A stretch of DNA of 64,000 nt from Siphonodentalium dalli (GCA_032622095.1 CP136066.1:189770816-189834815), one strand, 5' to 3'; shown: positions 11,900-22,908, counted from the stretch's first letter. The notes: generated from the sequence alone by a model not told the origin. Program-made: numbers and translations.

Positions 11900-12440
11900 T
11901 ATGTATATTTTGAATTGATCGAGTGTTGGAGCCTCAACAGCGAAGTCTGGCAGAGAGTTCCAGCTATTTACCACCTTCTGCGTGAAGAAATATCTTCATA
12001 TGGTCTTGTTAACAATGGGCATATGTAGCATTTTATGATGTCCTCTTATTCTTCCTGGTGAATGTCTTTCTAATAGGTCACAAGCATTTATATTGTAATG
12101 GCCATTCAACAGTTTATATACCTCGATTAGATCTCCTCTAAATATTCGATATTTATAGGACATCAGATTGAGTCTTATCATTCGGTCTCGGTAGCATAGA
12201 GTTTTGATTTGACGAACTAGTTTCGTTGCTTTTCTTTGTATTTCTCTAACACAATGCTTTGATATTTGTGATGTGGGCTCCATGCAGAGTTACAGTATTC
12301 GATGATAGGTCTGACCATGCTTATGTAGAGCGATTAGAAAGTGTCGATGTCCAAGTTCGTGAAAGCTCTGTTGACTATGCCGATGATTTGAGAAGCTTTA
12401 TTGTTTTAGGATATTGTAGGAAGACTAATCTGGCCGTGTC
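11900..12440 (-). pseudogene. 3' fragment of a CR1-like LINE ORF2
   Basis: On the minus strand the frame gives MVRPIIEYCNSAWSPHHK, a typical block after the RT domain. It is followed by IQRKATKLVRQIKTL, RGDLIEVYKLLNG and, after a break, QKVVNSWNSLPDFAVEAPT. This order is characteristic of the C-terminal part of CR1/Jockey-group LINE ORF2 proteins. The piece is 5'-truncated and has frameshifts near 12285 and 12000. Confidence 0.75.
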
Positions 12441-13838
12441 AACTTGAGCTATAGCGATTGGATTTCTCGCAGGACAACACATTTCGGGTTTTCATGTGGT
12501 GTGTATTCGCTGTATGTCTTATAGTTGCAGTATATAAGTATTATGACCGCGTTAATTGCTTTCGATGTTTAGGTACGAACAATGGCTGGGCCATGCACTC
12601 TTGGCGGGAACACAATGCCACCGATTTTTGATCAGCATTTAGAAGCTTTCTGGTGTGGTGAATGAGAAACCTGCAGAAATAAGCCGTAGTTTTTTGTAAT
12701 AATTTGACAGGATTAGTCGTTTTAACGGAATTCTGAGGCGGTGCATTCATGTAACCAATATATTTTATTTATAATTTATATTTATGGCTAATAATATGAC
12801 CTTGATGGCGTTACCATTTCTGATTATGGTTTTCTTGTATAATTATGTTTCAATACAGTCAGGAAGTACATGCGATCGTGAATTAAGAACAAATAAGCTA
12901 TTAACTCTTCTATGCAGGACATCATCCCTACAACATTCATTCCCCCCAGCAACCGGCAATCCATGGAATGATCTTCCCACCGAAACAAAGAACAGTGACT
13001 CTGTTAGTAATTTCAAAAAATCGATTAATGCAGGTAAAGCAATTAAACGTCCGTATCTGGAATTCGCAAATATAAGGTGGCGCCAAATATATCATTGACG
13101 TCTCCGATTGAATTGTGGCAATCTGAATTCCGATCTCTTTATCATTCATCTGCAAGAAAACCCGATATGTGCCTGTGGCGAGAAAGAAACTGAAACACAT
13201 TTTATATTATCAGAACTTTCAAACGGAACGAATATAATTTGTTGGCCCTCTAGGAACGATAGAAACCTAAGTGTTACGCAAAGGCTCTCAAACTTTGACA
13301 ATAGAACATAACGTCGATATCATGGCAAGAGTACAAAAATTCATAACAATGACCAAAAAGTTCAATTAAAATATTTCAAACAATACATAATTTTATTTTA
13401 ACTATGTATTACCAATTGCAATAATATCCCGACAGGTCCATTAGTTTTCAAATATTGATAAATACACAATTTCGAAGAACATGCCCAGCGTTAGAAGTAA
13501 ACCTAGGAGGGGGTGTTTCATGCTACAACGCACCAGAGTCAAAATTTATATATTCACTGTCAATTGATTGTTGTCAATCATCAATATTATGGATCTTTCA
13601 GCCGAAGGGAGACGGCCACAATAAGCCATTGACTTACTGCCAAATCACTTTCTCTTTTTATCTTTCTTATACTGCATGCTGTCTATTTTAATGTATATAA
13701 TTAACAGTATTGGGAATAAAATATGTTTAAACTAAAGGACAAATGTCAGCCGTGTTTTCCTTTATTTATTTCGACTTTCCAAGCGCTCTATGGGACATAG
13801 CTGGCATGTCGATACTGATGGAAGAAGTGCTACTGAAG

Positions 13839-14183
13839 TGTAATGAATCAACTTCTTTCTGTCAGAGAAATCGTTTCTGTGGTTTCCCCTCGGCAGATTA
13901 TCAGAAAATTACCGAATCACAAATAACGAATCTCCAGTATTCCGCTGTAGTTAAATTTGACAAAGTTCAACGATCGTTCCAGAATACCATTATTCATTTC
14001 AAAGGACAGTAACAGCTCGTTCCACAGCCACAGTCGGGCGCAACAAACTCTGGTGCAGACGTCCACCATATTATGTCATCAATTTCTTAAATGAATAAAC
14101 GTGTCAGCATCTCATCTTCTAATTTTTTTTAAATTTGCCAATTGAATTGTCGGCTGTTTTCCCTCAAAACTACCAATGCATTA
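13839..14183 (+). repeat. Interspersed repeat C, copy 2
   Basis: It matches the 8622 copy through GTAGTTAAATTTGACAAAGTT, CATCAATTTCTTAAATGAATA and TGTCGGCTGTTTTCC. It is slightly shorter than the other two copies. Confidence 0.75.
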
Positions 14184-14483
14184 CAAACACCCATCTCCGC
14201 CGCTGCTTTCAGTTCTGGTTAAAACACAGACTCGGTGCAGCACTGATTCTGGAATATTTAGTGGAATTTCTATTACCACCAACATAATTACGTCAGTCTC
14301 ACCCAATCACAACATCACCAGGCAAGCGATGTATCCTAAAATGGGATTGTTGGAATGCCTTTACAGTGGTATATTCGTCACATTGCTAAAAACAATAGCC
14401 CTTAAGCATTGTATGTCACACTATCATTACGCGCGCCGCATGTATACTAATGTACAAATTCTTGTTTCGCCTGGGCGCTGCCA

Positions 14484-14790
14484 TAGCGCTTGGGATTCTA
14501 TTTATAGAATGTTAATTATTGGGACACAAAGTTGTAGTGCGACCCCGATGCCGAGCTGTGGTTCAACCCCGAGGCCGAGCCCGGTAAAAGGTGTAGTTGA
14601 GAATTTAAATTTCGTTTATTGGCGTTTACATTATGTCAATAATGTTGATTTTCGGTTTGTGATAAGCTATGCCAATTATAAATAACAGAAAAGTAAAAGA
14701 TTCTATAATTACAATCATGGGTATATAATATATGATCTTGAGCGCGTTACCATTTCTGACTATGGTTTTCTTGTAGTGCATGCATTCAAT
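14484..14790. repeat. Unclassified interspersed repeat
   Basis: It begins near CCATAGCGCTTGG and TCTATTTATAGAA and ends at GCGTTACCATTTCTGACTAT. Both ends recur at the borders of the 11485-12845 insertion. The open frame that covers it is not recognisable. Confidence 0.5.
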
Positions 14791-14864
14791 TATTTTAGAG
14801 ACACATCGTTAAAGACATATTATGGATGCGCGGAACTGATAAGTTAGTACTCAGGTGCTACGTC

Positions 14865-15190
14865 AATGTGGGAATGTACCATTCTACTACATCGACGAAG
14901 ACCTCACAGAAATCCACCACACAACTCCATAGATATCATCGTCTGAACTACGCATATATAATTGTAAATATTTACATCTCGATTCGGGACGCAACAATCG
15001 GCGATAAACTAACGCAAATGATTTCGCCATCGAGAGTCATTGCATTTAATGAATATATAAGAATGACGGCGTGTGTGCTATAAATTTTGGTTAATATTCG
15101 TAAAAATAACTACTTTGAGCAAGATTATTCTCCATTGCTAATTGATCACCCTACCGGAGTGTTTCACATCACTTTAATATGTGTTGGTAA
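14865..15190 (+). repeat. Interspersed repeat E, copy 1
   Basis: About 330 bp with TGTAAATATTTACATCTCGA, CGGGACGC, CGGCGATAAACTAAC, CGAGAGTCATT and AAGATTATTCTCCA. It is shared with 15632-15845 and, inverted, with 57465-57785. There is no convincing coding signal. Confidence 0.75.
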
Positions 15191-15224
15191 TAGATATCAC
15201 CCCAAATACTCCAGACTCAGTATT

Positions 15225-15625
15225 GCATAGCTGTCGAGTCTGTGTTTTAACCAGCACTGCGTTGCTATAGAGACACGGGTGGCCTTGGTTGTAGGTTTTA
15301 ATTTAGAAATAAAGTTACCAAATTATGAATATCCTCAAGAATATACTAATGGTATAGTATAATGATCGTATGCGTGCGATATTATCCGTTGTGTAAGCCG
15401 AGCATTTGTTTTTCACAGCACGTACAGAGAGTGTGATAAGCAAAACACTCTACACCGTGGATTTGGGGGGGGGGTGGAAGTGATTCACGGTGATCCTTTC
15501 AACACCGAAATTTTGAGTGGCGAGGATATTCGAGCAGTGTGCTATAAACAGGATAGTGTAAATTTTAACGAAAGTTCACTTTGTGGGATCTCCCCAGCGT
15601 TGAGTGTTTTGCGTATTTACGCTTT
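15225..15625 (+). repeat. Interspersed repeat F, copy 1
   Basis: It contains AACACCGAAATTTTGAG, GGGATCTCCCCAG and TTGAGTGTTTTGC. The same blocks occur on the opposite strand at about 28440-28800. A G10 run sits near 15464. Confidence 0.6.
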
Positions 15626-15631
15626 ACTACG

Positions 15632-15845
15632 CCATTCGGGACGCATCTATCGGCGATAAACTACGAAAACGATTACGCCACCGAGAGTCACTGCATTTAA
15701 TTAATATATAAGAATGACGCTGTGTGTTGTCAATTTGGATACAATATATATATAAATTACTACTTTGAACAAGATTATTCTCCATTTATATCTTATCACC
15801 CTACCGGAGTATTTCACATCACTTCAATAACAGGTAATAGGTATT
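15632..15845 (+). repeat. Interspersed repeat E, copy 2
   Basis: It matches copy 1 from CGGGACGCATCTATCGGC to the TTTCACATCACTT block, so it carries the right two thirds of the unit. Confidence 0.75.
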
Positions 15846-15868
15846 GAAAACATAGAGAGGTTTTTTTT

Positions 15869-16266
15869 AATACGATAACAACCCGATTGAGTTGTAGTGA
15901 ATAAACGTTTTTCTCGTAAATGTCGGTTACCCCAGAGAAAGCTTCCGGTTAATAATCAGGAGATCACCTAATTAAAAATAACGAATATACCGTATTCGGT
16001 TGTTCTTAAATTTTACAATGTTCATGGGTTTTTCCAAACTCCCACTACTAACATCAGAGTACAATATAATTCCGCTAAGTTTGTCACATTCTGTATATGG
16101 TCATATCACGGTGGGGCAACGCCTGGTCCACACGCCCTTTAAATTGTGCCATCAATTTCCTAAACGAATAAACGTATCAGAAGCTCATTTTTTGTATTTT
16201 TCAGTGTCACTGAATTGGCGTCTGTTTTCAATGAGGTTTTTCCAAATTTGATCATTGCATTACAAT
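15869..16266 (+). repeat. Interspersed repeat C, copy 3
   Basis: It shares AATACGATAA at the left, GCTTCCGGTTAATAATCAGG, TTCATGGGTTTTTCCA, GCCATCAATTTCCTAAACGA and TCATTGCATTACAA at the right with the 8622 copy. Confidence 0.75.
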
Positions 16267-16992
16267 AACCCTTATCCACCATACTCTAAGCTGTTCAACA
16301 AACATATAGTTGAGGGGGATACTATATGTGAAATCAAGTCCACATTTATCAAAGATCATGCTAAGGTACAAGCCCTTACTTTCCGCCCCATTCTGAAAAA
16401 ATGCAAGACTAAATAGCGAGGTTTCTATTCACTGCGACTTGAATGCCATCCTAAACCACCGACGAAATCAATTAATAACGCGACGATAGAAATGCAAGCA
16501 AAAATAATTAGGTGCTTCCCAGATGGTATTGGAAATATTCTGAAATGAAAATGGAAATGGTCGCGGATTGAAGCGGATGCTTTACAATCACGACATGATG
16601 ATTGAACATAATTGGAGAATGGGGTGATAACTTTTAGGCGCGCTGCATTATATGGCTTCGTGTAACGCGATTTAGTGGGGACGTGAGCTGCACACAAACC
16701 AGGCGTCTTTAGGAATCGCATCGACAGCTCGACAGACTAATGCAGTTATACCTTCACAATAAATGGTCGATTATTACATCGAGGCGTTAAGTAAATAAAT
16801 TCATCACTTCGCCAAATGTACTGAACACCAGCGCAACACCAGTGCATGCTATCATTTGTTTTTATCGTCGAATGTAAATACGCATAACCAGCATAATTAT
16901 ATTTATATTTATTATCCATCCCTTAACTAACACTATATCTGGGCAAAAGCCGTCATATGATAATCCGGGAAAAAGTCATATTGGACTCCCTA
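16267..16992. other. Region without recognisable gene
   Basis: No homology or repeat is recognised. The 98-codon minus-strand frame (16425-16721) has no motif I know. Confidence 0.45.
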
Positions 16993-17118
16993 AAATTTCA
17001 CCGATTCATTTGGCAATAGCGTTACTTCGTGACGTCAGGGAGTCCCGATAAAAGCAGTCATATTGGACCATGTGACGTCACGAAGTAACTCTATTGCCAA
17101 ATGAATCGGTGAAATTGT
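16993..17118. repeat. Hairpin with paired CRE-like sites
   Basis: The left arm (16993-17037) reads AAATTTCACCGATTCATTTG ... TTCGTGACGTCA. The right arm (17074-17118) reads TGACGTCACGAAG ... CGGTGAAATT. A loop of about 36 bases lies between them. Each arm contains TGACGTCA, the palindromic cAMP-response-element core. It may be the end of a mobile element. Confidence 0.7.
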
Positions 17119-17119
17119 T

Positions 17120-17323
17120 ATGCGCGCGCAATACTCTGGAAGATTTAGAAGACTTTTCACTTCCGCATTGAGTTTTTTTTCACTTCCGGGTTTACTGTTC
17201 CAAATCATGTTTTCTGATGATCAAATACAGGCTTTTATAGAAAATCAAGTGCCGACAAATACCAAAAATAATATGCACAAAAGTTTTATTCCCAAAAGTT
17301 GTATAAAACATACAGATGGATAA
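17120..17323 (+). pseudogene. Possible Crypton-type recombinase N-terminus fragment
   Basis: The segment FSDDQIQAFIENQVPTNTKN resembles the start of Crypton-derived tyrosine recombinase-like proteins (KIAA1958/DUF3504 style), where an acidic helix is followed by a PxNTKK motif. The frame ends at a stop without the rest of the domain. A CACTTCCGGG ETS-type site lies just upstream of the inner ATG (17208). By-eye similarity only. Confidence 0.3.
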
Positions 17324-17329
17324 TAAAAA

Positions 17330-18265
17330 ATGTCATTATACAATGCTGTGCACGGTGTGTGTGTTTTTTGTACTCGTCCAGGTTGTGGTGAAAAGTATCT
17401 GTATGTTTATCCAAATTTTGGGAATAAAACTTTAGTGGTTATTTTTTGTATTTGTCGGCACATAATTCTCTGTTATTTTTGTATTTGTAAAACAGAACCA
17501 GTGCAGGGTTAAATGGCGGCCAATTGGTCTCTTTTATGTGATTTGTCGGCAAAAAGTGCAACACAGCAGTGTGTTTGGGTGATGTTGCCGTTTTCAGGCA
17601 CATACATGTAAGCACAAATTCATTCTGCTGCACTTGAAACTTCTGTTTTATGACAAATATTCGTTGATTAGAACTAAGAATTGGTCAAGTGCGTCCAATT
17701 CAAGCTCCAGCGCGGCCATGTTTATCAAGCGAACCATCATCCATATTTTTTTGAGATAGGAATCGGTCAGCTATAACGACAATGGTGGGTTTATATGCAA
17801 CCATCGTTTATTTTATCGACATGGTCCTCACATGGCGATTATTCGTGTTCATTTTAAGATATTGTTTGCGACTGTAAACAAGCGTGGTGTCAGGAAAGGG
17901 TTAATAAGATGAAAGCAAAGTCATGGATAGACATTATGTACTTTATTTCGAAATGCGAAGATTTCAGGGACCTATTTGTGTCGTTTTCAGATGAAGTAAT
18001 TCGATTGGCAGCGCCCTCCGACTGATTTTGGGCCAAGATGCAGGAGAGAATTAAAACTATTCTGGTTGGTTAATTGTTGTTTTGATATTTAAAGTATATA
18101 CAGTATATGCAATCACTCCTCTTGAAATTTCAGATGCCAAACAAAACATTGGCATATTGTAAAGCACGTGGTTCCTGGATTGAATTTTTTTTGGTAGGAG
18201 GTAAAAAATGTCAATATTTTTTTCATGCAATTCTGACTCTAGATTATAAATCCCAAATTTAACAG
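17330..18265. other. Region without recognisable gene
   Basis: AT-rich sequence without recognised motifs or clear repeats. Confidence 0.4.
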
Positions 18266-18400
18266 GGGGGGGGAACTGCGGGACACAACGTACCGGGGGT
18301 GGGGGGGGTACCTAGGCGTCAAAAATTTACACGTAAATTTTTTCATTATTCATTTGGGGGCGGGGGGGTTGTCGGAAAAAATTTGCATGTAATATTTTTC
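18266..18400. mobile_element. G-run-ended hAT-like MITE fragment
   Basis: It starts CAG plus a G run and continues with GTACCGGGGGTGG, GTCAAAAATTTACA and GTCGGAAAAAATTTGCATG. This is the same style as the element at 9217-9687. The right end is not resolved. Confidence 0.5.
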
Positions 18401-18438
18401 CAAATATGTATTTTTAGACTCACAACTTCAATTTTCTC

Positions 18439-18768
18439 TCATTTTATAGAATATGGATTAACCTTAATATCCAAATCATATATACATGAGTAGTACAATC
18501 CACATAAAACAATTTTGGATAACCACTGTCTTGGTTTACATGTGATATTGACCCCATTAACCCTCTTAATAATGCCGACTATGTCAGTGTCTACCAGTCG
18601 AATGCAGAATTCTACCCTGCGATCGCTTATCTGGCAAATTTTTACTGCAGAACTATCCCATGTATTAAACAAATTCTCCTCCAATGGTATCAGAAAACAG
18701 TTATATGCTGGTATCTCACTCATCTCATTTGCATCTTTTTCAAAGTCGAGGTAATGACTAGTTGTCAT
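18439..18768 (-). CDS. Uncharacterised 109-codon ORF
   Basis: A complete ATG-to-stop frame on the minus strand with mixed, protein-like composition, for example NCFLIPLEENLFNTWDSSAV and VDTDIVGIIKRVNGVNITCK. I do not recognise the family. No splice signals or neighbouring gene give context. It could be a remnant of a transposon protein or a chance frame. Its amino-acid balance, unlike that of nearby low-complexity frames, is the only reason to list it. Confidence 0.25.
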   Translation of the reverse strand: MTTSHYLDFEKDANEMSEIPAYNCFLIPLEENLFNTWDSSAVKICQISDRRVEFCIRLVDTDIVGIIKRVNGVNITCKPRQWLSKIVLCGLYYSCIYDLDIKVNPYSIK

Positions 18769-19761
18769 TTTTTAAAGTGCATACAAAGCGTTGCGATCAC
18801 CAATATACATGTTTGTACATGTCATGACATCACGAGGTACAAATCTGCGTTCTACTGGTAGACAATGACCATTTTAGTCATAATAATCTAAACTAAGTTA
18901 CTAAGCACCTTCTCGTGAATTGTAACAATTTATGATAAAGAATTTCAGACTTCACATTGTTTAATCAGTATTAAAAGCAGAGTGAGCAGGAGTGAGTAAA
19001 GTAACGTAAAATTAAAATTCAAAATAAAAACATTATGGATTCTCATCATCTGTTAAATCATGAACGTAACGATACCCAAACAAAAAATGGACACCGTGAA
19101 CTACAGAAAACCACATTCTTAGTGATTCTCCAGGATTCTCAAACAATTGGTGACTTCTTGTGTGATTATCTCTAAAATGCCAAAGTTCCTGGTTGTTCAC
19201 ATGTTATTATGAATAGTTGAAGGACAGAGTGCAAAGGCATCAACAATCCATCAATATAGATGTGCACTCAATAGATGTGAGTAACTAATATGTTGCCAGC
19301 AGCATTTTGATGCATTTGCCCTCTGTAGAAATAATAAACTGCAAACAACCGGAAACTTGACCAATGTTGGAACGGTCTATCAAGTATCAACTTAGTAATC
19401 TTATGCCAAACTCATCAGAATAAATTACCCAAGCTGTTGTCAGATTTACTGCAGTAGCATGTCCTTAACTTAAAAATAGTGCGTGTTTTTTCAATCAGTG
19501 TACAATATATGTCTATAACACTATATCAGCTGATAATCGGTATAACAAACATGTTCTATTTTATACATAATTGATCAACCTTGTCCACTACATTCTATTT
19601 GAACCTCGGTAAACCTCAGCTCAAATCAAATTAAGTGAACTCGATTGATAAATTTCGTATAAAATAGAAACTTTAGTGAGATCCTCTTTATCTCAAACTT
19701 GAACCAACTTAATTTCCGGTCAAACCAAGTTGTTGTCCGGCTGCAGCCGGCTGGGGTAGAT
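18769..19761. other. Region without recognisable gene
   Basis: No motif recognised. A weak block at about 19635-19700 (GATAAATTTCGTATAAAAT ... GAGATCCTC) resembles 7478-7530 and may be an old GAGGATCT-type repeat. Confidence 0.4.
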
Positions 19762-19905
19762 TTGATTTTTCGGGGGGGGGGGGGGGGGGGGGTCAATGGT
19801 CAGTGGAAAAAAACTGCAGTTTTTGCTGTTTGGGGGGGGGGGGGTACCCAAACCGAAGAAACAGTTTTTTCCACCCTGTGTCTGCAGTCCCCCCCCCCCT
19901 TAATT
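19762..19905. mobile_element. G-run/C-run hAT-like MITE
   Basis: A G run of more than 20 bases at the left, a G12 run in the middle and a C10 run at the right frame GTCAATGGTCAGTGGAAAAAA and GAAACAGTTTTTTCCAC, which are partly inverted. The layout matches the G-run elements at 9217 and 18266. No duplication could be assigned. Confidence 0.45.
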
Positions 19906-20692
19906 TAAAGGTACATTTCATGCTCGGCGATATGATTTTTTTCATGCAGAAACCTTGCGCAGATGCCAATCCTGGTGATCATGTACTCATTTATCACAAT
20001 TCGTGGATAGTCAGGGCTGCAGGCCATTATATGTTAACACTGAGGCCTATGGGAAATAATTACTTCACTGTAACCTGTAGTGGAAGAATAAGGTATCAAA
20101 ATGGCGTATCGCTGCCAGCTTGTCTCGGGTGTGCGGCAATAATATGCGGTGTACGAATATCGCTTGGTGTCGCACCCTTCCCCCGCGTTCACGTCTTGTC
20201 CCATATTACCGGTTATGCCTTGCAACTCGAATATTCGTATTCCAGCTGATTCCAGAAGTGTTTCTTGAGTGGCAGAATGTGATGTCACGTCATACTTCCC
20301 GTCCACGAGGAGCCGACAGAATATAATTTCCCGCTAATATTGGCGGGGAAGAGCGATAGCACTCGAACAGAAATTTCCGGCGTTACACATAACGACTCGC
20401 TAACTAGCACTCAAGCGGAAGGAAACACGCTACTGTCGCCATTAATTGCAAACTTAGAACATGGATCCACTCTCAATCAACGGGGCCTGGCTTCTCTATC
20501 ACTTTGGTGTGATGTCATTATACCGCCGACAAAACCGGAACACGATACAGCATGCATATGTAAATCAAGCTATATATCTGTTCTATATAGTGAGTCTTAT
20601 GTACAGATACCTATAATTGCGCGGCGGCTTCTGTTTCTTGTGAGCGGGAGTTGGTTAAGTTGGTACTTTTTTTTTACTTTAATAACAGAAAT
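19906..20692. other. Unassigned DNA with possible SINE-like pieces
   Basis: No gene recognised. TTATACCGCCGACAAAACCG and ACGATACAGCATGCATATG have counterparts near 24115-24160 and 23270-23300. GGTTAAGTTGGTA (20653) resembles a tRNA A box, as at 22150. These are probably old SINE-like repeats. Confidence 0.35.
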
Positions 20693-21242
20693 AGAGGATC
20701 TACAACGAGTCCCCAGTTTATAGCGGAATTTACAAAACGAGTCCAGTAAATTAGGTCTGGACCGAGCCTTTGGCGAGGTCCAGACCTAATTTACTGGACG
20801 AGTTTTGTAATTTCCGCTATAAACTGGGGACGAGTTGTAGATTCTATTTATTACATGACCCAAAACACCGACAAAACATACTTAAATCCACAAATGGGAC
20901 ACGAAACTAACATCGGCTTCTATAAGGCATGCGATGACGTTTCACGTAACTATTCGTCATTTTCCCGCGTAACGAAATAGTCCCAGATAAATACAGACTT
21001 TTTAGCGCATTTAATGGCGTATATTTAATGACATAACTTTTCAAACTCTTCATTCGTAATAGTTTGTTGGAAAAATATTGGAAGCCATAGTATTTTGAGA
21101 CGTAGCGTACGGAATGTTAACAGGTCGACAAAGCGGAAGTCAAAGGTCACCTGGGACTATTTCCTGTTATTAAACGAACGTTTAATATCACAATTTATAG
21201 AATGGGTTTATTGAATGGAATAAGGGTAGGATCATGTAATAA
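20693..21242 (+). mobile_element. Fold-back repeat D, copy 2
   Basis: It matches 9976-10499 nearly base for base over its second half (TTTGTTGGAA, AAGTCAAAGGTCACCTGG, TTATAGAATGGGTTTATTGA). Its first 157 bases form a more perfect hairpin. Arms containing CCCCAGTTTATAGCGGAA and TTCCGCTATAAACTGGGG surround the short loop CCTTTGGC. Confidence 0.85.
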
Positions 21243-21393
21243 ATGTATGTACATGGTTAGTAAAATTGAGTTTGCGTTATGTTTTGTCGCATAAAATCTT
21301 TCAGCGTATGCATGTGTCTATCGATTAAGGGGTTTGTTTCTATATAGGCCTACATGAGTATATTGGGACATAAGGGATATATTAATAGAGTTT

Positions 21394-22084
21394 AGGCCAA
21401 AAAAAAAAAGTGTTTTGGTTCTCGGGCAATTTTTTTTTCAAATCAATGAGGGAGGGAGGGTTTTATTTTTATTTTTTATTTTTTTCTGCGCATAGTAAGC
21501 ATGGACAAAGATACCTTCCTCTGTCTAGTAATAACCAGAAAGGTAGAGGGAACTGTTATGCATATAAACTCATTTAGTCTTATATAAAAATGACATTGTA
21601 CTACCAGTGTATGACTGGGATTACCTAACAATATATAATGCCCCTGACATTAACTACTGTTATTGTTGTCTAAAAACTGATAACTCCCCATTCTAATATG
21701 TGATCCTGAATTTAGTCCCGTGCCTTTCAATTGTATAAAGTTACAATTAGTGTAAGTTGTTCACAATGACTAATTGTAAGAAGAGCATGAGGATCAGCTA
21801 ATCATTTTCTTAATTGTAGTCATCTACTTTATGTTGTAAGCCTGCAAGTCACTTTTTAACACATTACATGTTAGAGCTCAATGCACACTAATATTCAACA
21901 CATATCTGCTATGGACATGTTGATTAAATCCCCAAAAAAAAATTTTTTTTTTTTTTTTTTCAAATTTTTTTTTTCGTAAGTTTTTTTGTCGTAACATCGG
22001 GCATTGCAATAAAAAGGCCTAATGCGGCCCTTTTTATTCAATGCGGCGGTGCCTGAGAACCAAAACCTTTTTTTTTTTTGGCCT
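21394..22084. mobile_element. Non-autonomous TIR element with 8-bp duplication
   Basis: The termini AGGCCAAAAAAAAAAAGTG and TTTTTTTTTTTTGGCCT are inverted, with inner blocks TTTTGGTTCTCGGGC and GCCTGAGAACCAAAA. TAGAGTTT flanks both ends (21386-21393 and 22085-22092). The 8-bp duplication fits hAT. The 691-bp interior has no ORF of note and includes another small inverted block around AAAGGCCTAATGCGGCCCTTT. Confidence 0.8.
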
Positions 22085-22178
22085 TAGAGTTTAATGGTAT
22101 AATAACGCTCAAAACTAGGCCTGATTTTAATCCTTATTGATGTAGCCTGGTTAAGTTGGTATATAAGTGCGTGTATAG

Positions 22179-22908
22179 TAGTGTTCGGTCCGAATATTCG
22201 AATATTCACTCGTAAAAATAAATATTCGAATAATTATTTGACTATTCGAATATTCGAGAATAATCTCCGGGTAATTGTTTCCTGGTTTGTTATTAGTCTG
22301 AGGGTCTGTTAAAAGTATAGTCTATTTTCCAGTGACCATAAACGAATTAATATGACGTAACTGTAACGTTCTGATTTGATTGGCGTCATTACGTCGAAAT
22401 AATTGTATTGGCTAGGTGTAAACCAGACCGTGCTTGCATGTGGTCATAAGAAGCGAACCTATTAGGCATCGTTTTGTTTTGTTTGCGCGTTGTCACTTGT
22501 GTGTATAATATGGCGTCAAATTCGAAGAAATCAGATATATGGACTCACTTCATGTTGGACGCCAAAACTAAAAAGCAACATGCAAGCTCAATCCAGATCA
22601 TGTTCTTAGTTATTGTGGCACTACGACCAACTTGTGGAACCATGCATGGCACATTGATTACTTGAACTTCATAAACAGATCAACTCTTGCTATTAAGCCA
22701 AACAAAAAAAAATTCTCTCTTTTTTTTTGCGTATAGCGTGTGCATGGATAAATATGCTATTTCATTAAATAATAAATTGGTTCCAAAATATGTTATCTAT
22801 ATAATTTTATAATTTATCTAAATATTCGAATACTATTCGAATATTCGCTCGTTATTCGAACCGACTAGGAATATTCGAATACCGAAATCCGTCGAATACC
22901 GAACACTA
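22179..22908 (+). mobile_element. hAT transposon, internally deleted, with 8-bp duplication
   Basis: The inverted ends are TAGTGTTCGGT (left) and ACCGAACACTA (right). Both subtermini are rich in GAATATTCGAATATTC-like palindromes. A perfect 8-bp duplication GTGTATAG flanks it (22171-22178 and 22909-22916). At 730 bp it is far too short for a transposase, but it keeps a piece of a BED zinc-finger exon. Intact ends and duplication suggest fairly recent movement by a related autonomous element. Confidence 0.92.
22510..22700 (+). pseudogene. hAT transposase N-terminal BED zinc-finger remnant
   Basis: From ATG 22510 the frame reads MASNSKKSDIWTHFMLDAKT. After one frameshift it continues ATCKLNPDHVLSYCG and TTNLWNHAWHIDYLN. 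BED fingers have W-x-x-F, C-x2-C and a final H-x(3-5)-H. Here the aromatic signature, first Cys and NLW-x-H block are visible, while the second Cys appears as Asn. It is not functional as read. Confidence 0.7.

Larger units (their letters stand above)
11485..12845. repeat. Composite insertion in the LINE relic
   Basis: The edges (CGCTGGGCGTTTTATTTATAGA at left, GCGTTACCATTTCTGA...ATGGTTTTCTTGTA at right) match the two ends of a shorter copy at 14484-14790. This suggests an unclassified element enlarged by later insertions. An (ATC)n microsatellite lies at 11707-11745, and an antisense LINE tail lies at 11900-12440. Confidence 0.5.
9117..13700 (+). pseudogene. Eroded non-LTR retrotransposon (LINE) reverse transcriptase, multiply interrupted
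   Basis: Fragments of one reverse transcriptase ORF lie in order on the + strand. They are the RT active-site block (IRLFSDDTSIYL, about 9162-9197), KFNPLKSESLHLSRK after 9760, LDRWTLEQIYLSFIRPVLEY from 10508, ETGWDTPSTRRKK near 11350, and a C-terminal part with WNDLPTE (about 12964) and a CACG...THF cysteine motif (about 13172). Removing each insertion at its target-site duplication joins the flanks in frame, so these are parts of one element. It carries extra frameshifts (for example after 10606) and lacks a 5' end. The 3' end is judged to be near 13700. Confidence 0.85.

Noticed and set aside
14176-14685. 169-codon + strand frame
   Set aside because: It spans the end of repeat C and an unrelated interspersed repeat; no motif, and the repeat copies elsewhere do not keep the frame.
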